NCBI GenBank assembly: GCA_902495155.1
Contig: CABUWD010000070.1
Coordinates: forward strand, 1 to 11,161
Source: an uncultured Collinsella sp.
GTDB lineage: Bacteria; Actinomycetota; Coriobacteriia; Coriobacteriales; Coriobacteriaceae
DNA: 11,161 bases
Direction of reading: 5' to 3'
Below, one piece after another: positions 1 to 7,161 of this stretch. Numbering within the stretch: the stretch's first letter is position 1; every line of letters begins with the position of its first letter. The position numbers and the translations under genes are program-made. The notes beneath the pieces are model-generated. The model was not told the origin of the DNA. It searched no databases and saw only the letters and a program-made list of their open reading frames with translations.

Positions 1-411
1 AATGCCCAGGTCGATGGCAATGGTCTGCAGGTTGCAGTTAACGCTGCGCACACAGCTCGAGAAGCGTGAATCGTGCTGCGAAAGCAGCAGCTGCACGTTG
101 GTGCGGCGCGCCTCGCGGGCCTTGGGGCTGTTGGTGTGGACCACCATGCCATCGAGCACGTAGTTGTTGCAGGCGGCAACCAGCTGGTCGCAGCCCTCAA
201 CCTCGACCACGCACACGCGGCAGCCGCCGATCTCGTTTAGATCGCGCAGGTAGCACAGGGTGGGAATCTGGATACCGACGGACTTGGCCGCGTCCAGGAT
301 CGTGGTGTGCTCGGGCACCACGACCTCGCAATTATCGATAGTGAGCTTGACCATGTTGAGTGCTCCGCTTTCGGTGTTGTCGCTGACAGTGGGGTTGTTG
401 GGCTCTACCAT
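1..411 (-). CDS. Probable [FeFe] hydrogenase catalytic subunit, N-terminal 137 residues (runs off window)
   Basis: Only the N-terminus is present; the catalytic H-cluster domain would lie beyond position 1. Residues about 20-95 form a plant-type [2Fe-2S] ferredoxin domain with ligands C53, C64, C67 and C81, in the usual C-x10-C-x2-C-x13-C spacing. A NuoG/HydA-type His-Cys [4Fe-4S] region follows (H113, C120, C126, then NLQ), but the expected second ligand is Phe117 instead of Cys. The ATG at 411 overlaps the end of the upstream flavoprotein gene by 7 nt and has a strong GGGAGG site 8 nt upstream. An internal ATG at 354, with its own GGAG, matches where this family usually begins, so the first 19 residues may be an extension. 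This fold is also found at the start of NuoG and of some formate dehydrogenase alpha subunits. The RSxNCxLQ wording and the GltD-like neighbour favour hydrogenase. Confidence 0.65.
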   Translation of the reverse strand, partial: MVEPNNPTVSDNTESGALNMVKLTIDNCEVVVPEHTTILDAAKSVGIQIPTLCYLRDLNEIGGCRVCVVEVEGCDQLVAACNNYVLDGMVVHTNSPKAREARRTNVQLLLSQHDSRFSSCVRSVNCNLQTIAIDLGI

Positions 412-2237
412 TCCAGGTTCCTCCCTCCGCGGAACGCGCCAAAGCCAAAGTGGTCGCAACGCAGGCAGCGGCTTGCCTCCTGGCGTGCCTCCTCCTCGGT
501 AAGGCCCTGCTCGACCAGATTCCAATCGTGGATGCGCTCGCCGGCCTCGCGCTCGCCCAGCTCGCAGCGGCCACACTCGTGCTTGCCCTTAAACTGCACG
601 GTCGGCAGCTCAACGTCGAGCTTGATCTTGTGGTCAAAGCCCAGGTAGCGGTCGATATTTGCCGAAGCCACGCGGCCAGCGTTGATGGCCCGGATGACCG
701 TGGCGGGGCCGGTCTGGCAGTCGCCGCCGCTAAAGAGACCATCGAAGTTAGGCACGGCGCCATCCGAATCGGTGACGATGCGGCCCCACTTGCAGGCGAT
801 GCCCATGTCCTCAAACGGCTTGGAATCGATGTCCTGGCCGATGGCCACAAACACGCGCTCGCAGGGAATGACGCGCTCGGGCGTGGCGGCGGCACGCGGG
901 GCCGGGCGCCCGCGGCGGGGCTCGCCGATAATCTGCGGCTGCACGCGCAGGCCGCTCACGCGACCTTCCTCGCCCGTCTCGATAGCGAGCGGAGCCGTCA
1001 GCTCCAGCACCTCGCAGCCCTCGGCCTGGGCGCCGGCAATCTCGGCATCCTGAGCCGTCATATCGCAGATGCGACGGCGGTAGACGATGCTCACCTTTTC
1101 GGCACCGCAGCGCACGGCAGAGCGTGCCACGTCCATGGCAACGTTGCCGCCGCCGATGACGCACACGCGCTGGCCGCTTAGGTCGGGCAGCTCATCGTCG
1201 CCGATGGCGCGCAGCATCTTGACGGCCGACTCCACGCCGAGCGCCTCTTCGCCCGGAAGGCCGAGCTTCTTATCGCTGTGGGCGCCAATGGCAAGGTAAA
1301 CGGCATCGAACTCGTCGCGCAGGCGGGCAAGCTCCTCGCCATTGACGGAGTGGTCGAGTTCCACGTCGATGCCGGCGCTCAAGATCCAGTCGATCTCGGC
1401 CTGCAGGCGCTCGCGCGGCAGACGGTAGCTGGGAATGCCATAGCGCAGCATGCCGCCCAGGTGGTGGCGCTGCTCAAAGATGGTCACCTTATGGCCCATC
1501 ACGGCCAGGTAGTAGGCACAGGAAAGGCCGGCCGGGCCGCCGCCGATCACGGCGATGCGCTTGCCGGTGTTGTCGGCCACACTGGGCTTGTAATCGTTGA
1601 GGTCGCTGTGCTCAACGGCAAAACGCTTGAGGGCGAGGATGTTCATGGGATCGTCGACCATGCCGCGACGGCAGTGCATCTCGCAGGGATGCTCGCACAC
1701 CAAGCCGCAGACGAGCGGCAGCGGATTGTTCTTGCGGATGACCTTGACGGCATCGGCATAGCGACCGGCCTCGACGAGCGAAATGTAACCGGGAATGTCG
1801 ACGTGCGCCGGGCAGCCCGAGACGCACGGGACGCGGGCCTCGCGGTCAAAGCCACAGGAGTGCTCGCGGATGTGGTGCTCAAAATCGTCGCGGAAACCGC
1901 GGATAGCCGTAAGCGCCATGGCGCCGGCCTCGTAACCGATGGCGCAGTCGCTCGAAAGATAGATGGTGCGGGCAGTGCGCTCAATCAAGTTGAGCGTGGA
2001 CTCGTCGGCGCGGCCCTCGAGCACATCGGCGAGCAGGTCGCTCAGCGCGCTCAGGCCCACGCGGCAGGGCGTACACTTGCCGCAGCTCTGGGTGGAGCAC
2101 AGGTTGACGAGCGCCGCCGTAAACTCGACGGGGCATGGGGCGAGCGAACTCACCGCCAGACGGCGTCCAAGCGCATCGTGCAGGTCGTCCATGACGGCCT
2201 GAGCGTGGCTGCGTTCCATTACGTGCAGTCGAGCCAT
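405..2237 (-). CDS. NuoF C-terminal domain / GltD-like NAD(P)-FAD-FeS oxidoreductase fusion
   Basis: This 610-residue flavoprotein probably moves electrons between a pyridine nucleotide and the adjacent hydrogenase. Residues 1-125 match only the C-terminal iron-sulfur part of NuoF/HydB, with ligands C52, C55 and C58 in SCGKCTPCR and C98 in SSDCAIG. The FMN/NADH-binding part of NuoF is absent. Residues 128-190 are the Cys-rich N-domain of the glutamate synthase small subunit (C138, C142, C177, C181, C185, C189). An FAD-binding GGGPAGL is at 232-238, an NAD(P)-binding IGGGNVAMD at 361-369, and the closing FAD motif FSGGDCQTGPA at 502-512. The C-terminus adds two CxxC pairs (C555/C558, C591/C594). 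The ATG at 2237 is preferred because AGGGG lies 5 nt upstream; a GTG at 2252 is in frame. Glutamate-synthase-linked (group A2) [FeFe] hydrogenases are a recognised class, and this pairing fits it. A NfnB-like role is the alternative. Enzyme activity is inferred. Confidence 0.85.
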   Translation of the reverse strand: MARLHVMERSHAQAVMDDLHDALGRRLAVSSLAPCPVEFTAALVNLCSTQSCGKCTPCRVGLSALSDLLADVLEGRADESTLNLIERTARTIYLSSDCAIGYEAGAMALTAIRGFRDDFEHHIREHSCGFDREARVPCVSGCPAHVDIPGYISLVEAGRYADAVKVIRKNNPLPLVCGLVCEHPCEMHCRRGMVDDPMNILALKRFAVEHSDLNDYKPSVADNTGKRIAVIGGGPAGLSCAYYLAVMGHKVTIFEQRHHLGGMLRYGIPSYRLPRERLQAEIDWILSAGIDVELDHSVNGEELARLRDEFDAVYLAIGAHSDKKLGLPGEEALGVESAVKMLRAIGDDELPDLSGQRVCVIGGGNVAMDVARSAVRCGAEKVSIVYRRRICDMTAQDAEIAGAQAEGCEVLELTAPLAIETGEEGRVSGLRVQPQIIGEPRRGRPAPRAAATPERVIPCERVFVAIGQDIDSKPFEDMGIACKWGRIVTDSDGAVPNFDGLFSGGDCQTGPATVIRAINAGRVASANIDRYLGFDHKIKLDVELPTVQFKGKHECGRCELGEREAGERIHDWNLVEQGLTEEEARQEASRCLRCDHFGFGAFRGGRNLEW

Positions 2238-2258
2238 AAGATCCCCTCTCACATGGCA

Positions 2259-2278
2259 GCCCGGAGGCGAGGCCGGGC
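2259..2278 (-). other. Short GC hairpin in the leader of the hydrogenase operon
   Basis: GCCCGG and CCGGGC form a perfect 6-bp stem around an 8-nt loop, ending 21 nt before the flavoprotein start codon and just upstream of its ribosome binding site. It could influence translation or mRNA stability. No U-tract follows, so it is not a terminator. Confidence 0.35.
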
Positions 2279-2301
2279 GAAGTTGCTACACGCACAACAC
2301 T

Positions 2302-2322
2302 GACCTAAAAAGTTGTTAGGTC
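2302..2322. promoter_or_regulatory. Dyad symmetry upstream of the hydrogenase operon, candidate operator
   Basis: GACCTAA and TTAGGTC form a perfect 7-bp inverted repeat separated by 7 bp, about 65 bp upstream of the flavoprotein start. The 187-bp gap between this gene and the terminator of the preceding operon must hold the hydrogenase promoter, but I see no convincing -35/-10 pair. The dyad does not match the FNR (TTGAT-N4-ATCAA) or the usual Rex consensus, so the regulator is unknown. It could also fold as an RNA hairpin in the leader. Confidence 0.35.
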
Positions 2323-2424
2323 TCCACGCAGTTCGGCAGGCGGTATGAAAAGTCACCCTCGGCGGTGAAATAGAACATTACCGCAGATAAATGCCATTTT
2401 TGATAAAACGCGTTACCAAATGAC

Positions 2425-2460
2425 AATGCCCCGCCCACGCAATCACGTGGACGGGGCATT
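2425..2460 (-). terminator. Hairpin terminator of the alpha-glucoside operon
   Basis: Two 15-nt arms (2425-2439 and 2446-2460) pair around a 6-nt loop, 34 bp after the stop codon of the GH4 gene. The single imperfect pair, 2434 with 2451, is a G-U wobble in minus-strand RNA but a C-A mismatch in plus-strand RNA, which points to use on the minus strand. The tail (GTCATTTGG) is only weakly U-rich, so termination may be incomplete or the hairpin may mainly protect the 3' end. Confidence 0.6.
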
Positions 2461-2493
2461 GCTCCAGGCATGCGGTCAGCGACCCTGTTGCTT

Positions 2494-3876
2494 TTACTTA
2501 AGCTCAGGCCAGTAACCCTTGTTGGCCTCGATCATGTCGTCGAGAACCTCCTTGGCGACCTTCATCGACGGCACGGTCTTGTTCAGCGTAAAGGCCTTGA
2601 GCGCCTTCTCGTACGAACCCTCGATCGTAGCCTCGACCACGAGCTTCTCGGAGTTCAGCTGCTGCATCATGAGGCCCTGCTGGAACAGAGGAATGTTGTC
2701 ACGGCTGATGACCTCGGGGCCGTTCTTGCCAATGTAGGCAGGCAGCTCGACCATAGCGTCGTAGGGCATGTTGGGGATAGCGCCCTTGTTCTCGCAGATG
2801 ACCAGGAAGCGCTGCTTGGTGTCGTTCTTCAGAGCGATGGCCAGGTCGGCAATCCAGTCGCCGTGGCTGCCCGCATAGAACGTGCTCTCGTCGATCTCGC
2901 CCGTCTTCTCGTAGTGATCGATGCCGTCGAAGAGGTTCTTCTCGCGCGTCTCCTCAACCTCATTCGCACGGGTGCGCTCGGGGTTGGAGTGCTCGACGAA
3001 CTCCTTCTGCTGCAGGTAGTAGTTCAGATACGTGTTGGGCAGGTACTCCGGGAAGCACTCCATGATCTCGTACTCGCCCTTCCAGACGTAGTACCAGCTG
3101 CCCTTGGTGTGGCGGTTCTGCTCGGGGTGCTCGTCGACGGCCTCCTCGGGCTTCTTTGCCATGAGCGAGCCCATGCCCTTGAGGTAAGAGTCGGGCAGCA
3201 GGATCTGGTGCTCCTTGATGTACTCGCGCAGCTGCGGGAGCACCTCCTCGCCCTTGTGGCGGATCGAGGTGAACCAACCAAAGTGGTTGAGGCCAAAGTA
3301 ATCGTACTCGACATCCTTCTTGTCGATATCGAGCGCGGCGCAAACCACGTCGATGATCGCGATCGGCATGTCGCAGATGTTGATGATACGAGCGTTGGGA
3401 CGCAGCACACGGCAGCCCTCGGAGACGATGGCGGCAGGGTTGGAGTAGTTGAGAATCCAGTAGTCCTTCTTGGCGTACTTCTCAACGTCATCGATCAGCT
3501 CGACCATGGGGAAGATAGTGCGCATGCCGTAGGCAAGGCCGCCGCAACCGCAGGTCTCCTGGCCCACGCAGCCGTGACGCAGCGGAATCTTCTCGTCCTG
3601 TTCGCGCATGGCGTAGCCGCCCACGCGCATCTGGGCAAATACGAAGCTCGCGTCGGTAAAAGCCGTCTTTTTGTCGGTAGTCACCGTGAGCTTGACGTCC
3701 AGGCCGAGGTCCTCGTGCAAAATCCAGTCCACGAGCACGCCGATCTTGCGCTGGCGCTCCTCGTTGATGTCGTACAGACGAATCTCGTCAACGTCGAGCT
3801 CGTCCTTGCGCAGGGCGATGGACTTGACGATGCCGGGGGTAAAGGTGGATCCGCCACCACACAGAGTAATGATCAT
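2494..3876 (-). CDS. 6-phospho-alpha-glucosidase, glycoside hydrolase family 4
   Basis: This 460-residue cytoplasmic enzyme is predicted to hydrolyse 6-phospho-alpha-glucosides such as maltose-6-phosphate, using NAD+ and a divalent metal in the redox-elimination mechanism of GH4. The N-terminal Rossmann dinucleotide site is CGGGSTFTPG (6-15). N143-YSNPA follows the core, then CDMP at 168-171, the signature that separates phospho-alpha- from phospho-beta-glucosidases in GH4, with C168 and H198 (GLNHFGW) as the expected metal ligands. The length is close to the 440-450 residues of characterised relatives (GlvA, AglB). The start ATG lies 3 nt after the EIICB stop codon, and its site (GAAGGAG) lies inside the end of that gene, so translation is probably coupled. 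It is the last gene of the PTS operon and acts on the product of that transporter. The exact disaccharide cannot be told from sequence. Confidence 0.92.
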   Translation of the reverse strand: MIITLCGGGSTFTPGIVKSIALRKDELDVDEIRLYDINEERQRKIGVLVDWILHEDLGLDVKLTVTTDKKTAFTDASFVFAQMRVGGYAMREQDEKIPLRHGCVGQETCGCGGLAYGMRTIFPMVELIDDVEKYAKKDYWILNYSNPAAIVSEGCRVLRPNARIINICDMPIAIIDVVCAALDIDKKDVEYDYFGLNHFGWFTSIRHKGEEVLPQLREYIKEHQILLPDSYLKGMGSLMAKKPEEAVDEHPEQNRHTKGSWYYVWKGEYEIMECFPEYLPNTYLNYYLQQKEFVEHSNPERTRANEVEETREKNLFDGIDHYEKTGEIDESTFYAGSHGDWIADLAIALKNDTKQRFLVICENKGAIPNMPYDAMVELPAYIGKNGPEVISRDNIPLFQQGLMMQQLNSEKLVVEATIEGSYEKALKAFTLNKTVPSMKVAKEVLDDMIEANKGYWPELK

Positions 3877-3879
3877 TGT

Positions 3880-5496
3880 TTACTGCTCCTTCTCAATTGC
3901 GTTTTCGACCTTGTCGCGCATCTCGGCGACCTTCATGCCAAAGATGATCTGGATATTATTGCCATTGCGGTTGATGCCGCTGTTGGGCACGTGGTTGATG
4001 AGGTCCTCATTGATGAGGTCCGGGTTCTTAACGTTCACGCGGAGACGCGTAAAGCAGTTCTCGAGCTCCTCGATGTTGTCCTTGCCACCAAGACCTGCGA
4101 CCAGGTCGGCAATACCTGCATCGACGCCCTCTGCGGGAGCCGCGGCAACAGCGCCCTGCTTCACCGCGACAGACGCGGCGGCCTCGCCCTCGGCAACGGA
4201 CTCGGCAAGCTCGGACTCTTCCTCGCGACCAGGCGTGTGGAGGTTGAGCTTCTTGATAAGGAAGGTGAAGAGGAAGAAGTACAGAGCGGCGTTGACGACT
4301 CCAAGCACCAGCATAACCGGCCAGTTGGTCTTATCGACACCGAGGACCAGGTTGGAAACCACGATGTTGATGATGCCGCCTGCAGTCGAAGCGGGCACGG
4401 AGAGGACCTTGAGCAGGACCAGGAAGATGCCGGAAAGAACCGAGTGAACGACAAAGAGCACGGGAGCGGCAAAGACAAAGAGGAAGTCCATGGGCTCGGT
4501 CACGCAGGAGAGCACGGCGGTGATGATCAGCGGGATAATAACGGCCTTGGTCTTATCCTTGTTCCCCTTGTAAGCGGTGAAGATAAAGGCGAGACCGATA
4601 CCGATGTAGGGCCACAGGTTGTTGAAGGTGTAGCTGTTGAAGTAGGTGCTATCGGAGAAGGGCTGGCCCGTCATTGCCATCTCGGCAACACGGATGGGGT
4701 AGGCACCGGCGATAACCTGATCGCCCAGCGTCAGGGTGCCACCCACATCGGAGAACTGGAACGGGGTGTAGATGAGGTGGTGCAGACCGGTGGGAACGAG
4801 CAGCTTGTTGAGCATGCCGTAGATAAACAGACCGATGTTGCCCGACTCCTTAATGATGCCGGCAACGGAGGAGATGGCACCCTGAACCGGAGGCCAAACG
4901 ATGCAGAACCCAGCGCCCATGATCCAGGAAATGATGATCATGATCAGGAACGGGAAGCGAACGCCCGAGAACATCGAAAGGGCAATGGGGAACTGCTTGT
5001 TCGAATACTTGTTGAACACGGCACCGGTGATGCAACCAAGAATGATGCCGCCAAACACGCCGGTATCGAGCACCTGGATGCCCATAACGGTGCTCTGGCC
5101 GGTTCCGGTAAGACCGAGCATGCCGTTCGCTTCGGCAAGAGAGCCGGTGGCGTTGAGCACGATGTTGTTAGCCTGCAGGAACAGGAAGAACGACATCAGG
5201 GCGATCAGCGAGGCATGGCCCTTGTTCTTCTTTGCCATGGCGCCGGCGATGCCCACGCAGAACAGAATCGAGAGGTTGTTGATGATAAACATCAGCGACT
5301 GATAGACAACGGCGCCCACAAGCTGGAACGGACCGGAGCCCAGTACGGGGACCAAAGCGCAGATGGTCTTGTTGGTCAGAATGATGCCCACGATGAGCAG
5401 GATGCCGGCAACCGAGAGATACATCATCGGCTGGACGATTGACTTCGCGAACACCTCCAACGGCGCTTTGAAATTGAACTTCTTTTTTGCGGTCAT
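3880..5496 (-). CDS. PTS alpha-glucoside transporter subunit EIICB
   Basis: This 538-residue membrane permease imports and phosphorylates the sugar. Residues about 15-418 are a multi-helix EIIC domain of the glucose superfamily, with the GLHH motif at 237-240 and TEPMDF at 333-338. An Ala/Glu-rich linker (421-462) leads to the EIIB domain, whose phosphorylated cysteine is C481 in ENCFTRLR. No EIIA domain is fused; the separate EIIA gene at the head of the operon fills that role. The ATG at 5496 is chosen because GGGGAG lies 7 nt upstream; a TTG at 5523 is in frame but would place the ribosome site inside the gene. Specificity for alpha-glucosides is inferred mainly from the adjoining GH4 gene with its CDMP signature. 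Confidence 0.9.
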   Translation of the reverse strand: MTAKKKFNFKAPLEVFAKSIVQPMMYLSVAGILLIVGIILTNKTICALVPVLGSGPFQLVGAVVYQSLMFIINNLSILFCVGIAGAMAKKNKGHASLIALMSFFLFLQANNIVLNATGSLAEANGMLGLTGTGQSTVMGIQVLDTGVFGGIILGCITGAVFNKYSNKQFPIALSMFSGVRFPFLIMIIISWIMGAGFCIVWPPVQGAISSVAGIIKESGNIGLFIYGMLNKLLVPTGLHHLIYTPFQFSDVGGTLTLGDQVIAGAYPIRVAEMAMTGQPFSDSTYFNSYTFNNLWPYIGIGLAFIFTAYKGNKDKTKAVIIPLIITAVLSCVTEPMDFLFVFAAPVLFVVHSVLSGIFLVLLKVLSVPASTAGGIINIVVSNLVLGVDKTNWPVMLVLGVVNAALYFFLFTFLIKKLNLHTPGREEESELAESVAEGEAAASVAVKQGAVAAAPAEGVDAGIADLVAGLGGKDNIEELENCFTRLRVNVKNPDLINEDLINHVPNSGINRNGNNIQIIFGMKVAEMRDKVENAIEKEQ

Positions 5497-5535
5497 AGCG
5501 GTACTCCCCTTCCTTTTCCGCAAATTAAGACAGAT

Positions 5536-5588
5536 GTGCCCTGGACAAGACCGTGAGCCTTGCCTTATATCAATCGATGTGTGGGCAC
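5536..5588 (-). other. Possible long-loop hairpin between antiterminator and EIICB genes
   Basis: GTGCCC and GGGCAC are complementary across a 41-nt loop that fills most of the 99-bp gap between the two genes. The loop contains a smaller CAAG/CTTG pairing. There is no U-tract, so this is not an intrinsic terminator; it could be a processing or stability element that tunes the ratio of regulator to transporter. The stem is short and could be chance. Confidence 0.25.
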
Positions 5589-5595
5589 GTTATGC

Positions 5596-6450
5596 CTAGA
5601 GACCAGGTTCTCCAAGCAGGTTAACAATGTGATATGCGAGATAACTCTTCTCGGCATCGGTAACGACAACGTTATAGGTAGACGACAAGTGGGCGGCTAT
5701 GGCGTCCGCGCACGAGAATGCGCACGGATACGCCGTTTCATCGATTCGGAACAGCGCGTCGCCATTAATTTGCCCGGCCGTAGGATCGAGCGCTCGCTGT
5801 GCGAAAAACTGCAGGTGACGAACGAAACGTTCGTAAGGCAGCGAGGTGTCATCGAGGGTCGTGGCATAGCGCTTGGAAACAATCGCGAGCACGTCGCGAA
5901 CAAGCTGGACCGAAACAATCAAACGATCGGAGCGTTGCGGCATGGTGGCGTTGACGATATGCAGCGTAATGAAGCCCTGCTCTTCTTCGCTCATCTGGAT
6001 GCCCATATACTCCTTGATAATCTGCAGCGCACGGCCCGCAAGTGCATACTCCTTGCGATAGAACTGCTGAATCTCGAGCAGCAACGGATTCTCACAGGAG
6101 ACGCCCTTGCGCTCGCGCTCCAAAGCAAGGCTGATATGGTCTGCGAGAGCAATGAGAATCTTGTCGTTGATATCAACATTGAGCTCTCGACGGAGCATCT
6201 GAACAATGTCCTCGGCAATCACGAGGTTGACGGTGGGGATGGACTCCAAAAGATGTGCCAAGCGGTCGATCGTACGCGAGTCCTGAGAAGTTCCCTCCTG
6301 CAACGCGTAGGTCTTTTCGATCGACGCCTCGTCGATGGCATCGCCGGCATGACGGCCAAAGCAGAGGCCTCGACCGATGACGATGAGCTCGGAGCCATCG
6401 TCCGAAGTGACCATTGCGACGTTGTTGTTAAAAACTCGCTTGATAACCAC
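5596..6450 (-). CDS. BglG/LicT-family transcription antiterminator
   Basis: This RNA-binding regulator of about 284 residues has the standard layout: a CAT RNA-binding domain (1-60, with VFNNNV at 6-11 and GRGLCF), PRD1 (about 70-170) and PRD2 (about 175-280). All four PRD histidines used for PTS-dependent control are present: H105, H164, H212 and H274. They sit at a constant offset of 5 from H100, H159, H207 and H269 of Bacillus LicT, so the protein should be fully regulatable. The GTG at 6450 gives the family's usual N-terminus and has GGTGGG just upstream; in-frame GTGs at 6459 and 6462 would add 3 or 4 residues. It sits between the EIIA and EIICB genes and would bind the leader RNA at 7062-7094, making the operon autoregulated. 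Family members usually govern beta-glucoside or sucrose genes, so an alpha-glucoside operon is less common. Confidence 0.93.
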   Translation of the reverse strand: MVIKRVFNNNVAMVTSDDGSELIVIGRGLCFGRHAGDAIDEASIEKTYALQEGTSQDSRTIDRLAHLLESIPTVNLVIAEDIVQMLRRELNVDINDKILIALADHISLALERERKGVSCENPLLLEIQQFYRKEYALAGRALQIIKEYMGIQMSEEEQGFITLHIVNATMPQRSDRLIVSVQLVRDVLAIVSKRYATTLDDTSLPYERFVRHLQFFAQRALDPTAGQINGDALFRIDETAYPCAFSCADAIAAHLSSTYNVVVTDAEKSYLAYHIVNLLGEPGL

Positions 6451-6468
6451 GGTACCCACCACAAGATT

Positions 6469-6981
6469 TTACTCGGAAAGCCAGACGACAGGCTCTTTAA
6501 CAGCAACAGGGCCGGAAGCATGCTCACGAAGAGTCGAGTTCTCCGAGCGCTCGCACACGATAACGAAGACCGTGGGATCGAAGCCGGCGGCGCGGACCGC
6601 GTCGAAATCGACCTCGACGAGGGGCTGGCCTGCGTCGACATGGTCACCCTGGGCAACAAGCGCATGGAAGCCCTTGCCCTCAAGCTTAACAGTGTCGATT
6701 CCGATATGCAGCATCACCTGAGCAGAGCTGTCGTCGGACATGATGCCCAGCGCGTGCTCAGTCGGAAACAGCGCCGCGACGGTACCGGAAACGGGAGCGC
6801 ACACCGCTCCCTCTTGGGGAACCACGGCAACGCCATCGCCCACGGCACGGCTGCTAAAAGCGGGGTCATTGGTATTTTCTAGATGAACAAGCTCGCCGGA
6901 AACGGGAGCGAGGATTTCGAACTCGGAAGCTGCAGTCTTCTGCTCATCCGAACCGCCCATCAGGCGAGAAAAGAAACCCAT
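6469..6981 (-). CDS. PTS glucose-family EIIA component
   Basis: This 170-residue cytoplasmic phosphocarrier takes phosphate from HPr and passes it to the EIIB domain of the partner permease. It is a complete single-domain protein of the Crr/EIIA-Glc type. H92 in LHIGIDTV is the phosphorylated histidine and H76 (FPTEHALGI) is the second active-site histidine, matching E. coli H90 and H75. The start ATG at 6981 has AAGGGA 9 nt upstream; longer in-frame starts at 6999 (ATG) and 7044 would run back into the terminator of the leader and are unlikely. It is the first gene of the operon, with its stop 18 nt before the antiterminator's GTG at 6450. Besides feeding EIICB it could signal sugar availability to the antiterminator. 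Confidence 0.92.
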   Translation of the reverse strand: MGFFSRLMGGSDEQKTAASEFEILAPVSGELVHLENTNDPAFSSRAVGDGVAVVPQEGAVCAPVSGTVAALFPTEHALGIMSDDSSAQVMLHIGIDTVKLEGKGFHALVAQGDHVDAGQPLVEVDFDAVRAAGFDPTVFVIVCERSENSTLREHASGPVAVKEPVVWLSE

Positions 6982-7006
6982 GGTGGCATGTCCCTTCATA
7001 AATAAA

Positions 7007-7069
7007 GCCCAACCAAAATCAAGCGAATGCATCCATAGAGACACACCCGTTCAAAGACTTTGGTTAGGC
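7007..7069 (-). terminator. Leader terminator of the PTS operon (default OFF structure)
   Basis: In minus-strand RNA, 7069-7056 (GCCUAACCAAAGUC) pairs with 7020-7007 (GAUUUUGGUUGGGC) over 14 bp with two G-U wobbles and a 35-nt loop, and is followed directly by UUUAUUU (7006-7000). This has the form of an intrinsic terminator, and it ends only 25 nt before the EIIA start codon. Its left arm overlaps the 3' half of the antiterminator structure at 7062-7094, so the two cannot form together. Confidence 0.75.
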
Positions 7070-7094
7070 CCACGTCCGAGGGGACTCGGTAACC
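7062..7094 (-). promoter_or_regulatory. Candidate RAT (ribonucleic antiterminator) for the BglG-family regulator
   Basis: In minus-strand RNA, GGUUA (7094-7090) pairs with UAACC (7066-7062) and CCGAG (7089-7085) pairs with CUCGG (7080-7076), with a 4-nt loop and a 9-nt bulge on the 3' side. This is the bulged-hairpin shape of RAT elements. UAACC is also part of the terminator's left arm (7059-7069). The primary sequence departs from the Bacillus/E. coli RAT consensus, so binding by the antiterminator encoded at 5596-6450 is inferred from structure and position. Confidence 0.6.
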
Positions 7095-7118
7095 TTCCGC
7101 ATTTCTTTTACGGGGGTT

Positions 7119-7146
7119 ATTGTAGACAAGCCCAAAGCCGGAACAA
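7119..7146 (-). promoter_or_regulatory. Promoter of the alpha-glucoside PTS operon
   Basis: On the minus strand, TACAAT (7124-7119, one mismatch to the -10 consensus) lies 16 bp downstream of TTGTTC (7146-7141, a weak -35). Transcription would start near 7112, giving a leader of about 130 nt that contains the whole antiterminator/terminator switch. Three CGGTA-type repeats lie immediately upstream at 7162-7203. Confidence 0.55.
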
Positions 7147-7161
7147 TCATTATGACCGGCG

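Noticed and set aside
1278..2303. A 341-codon plus-strand open frame
   Set aside because: It is antisense to the NuoF/GltD-like flavoprotein and has no recognisable family.
2470..5442. A 990-codon open frame on the plus strand antisense to the GH4 and EIICB genes
   Set aside because: It lies opposite two well-supported genes, has low-complexity hydrophobic/acidic composition and no recognisable domain. Long antisense frames are expected from GC-rich codon usage.
5560..6882. A 440-codon plus-strand open frame
   Set aside because: It is antisense to the antiterminator and EIIA genes, both of which have intact motifs, and shows no domain of its own.
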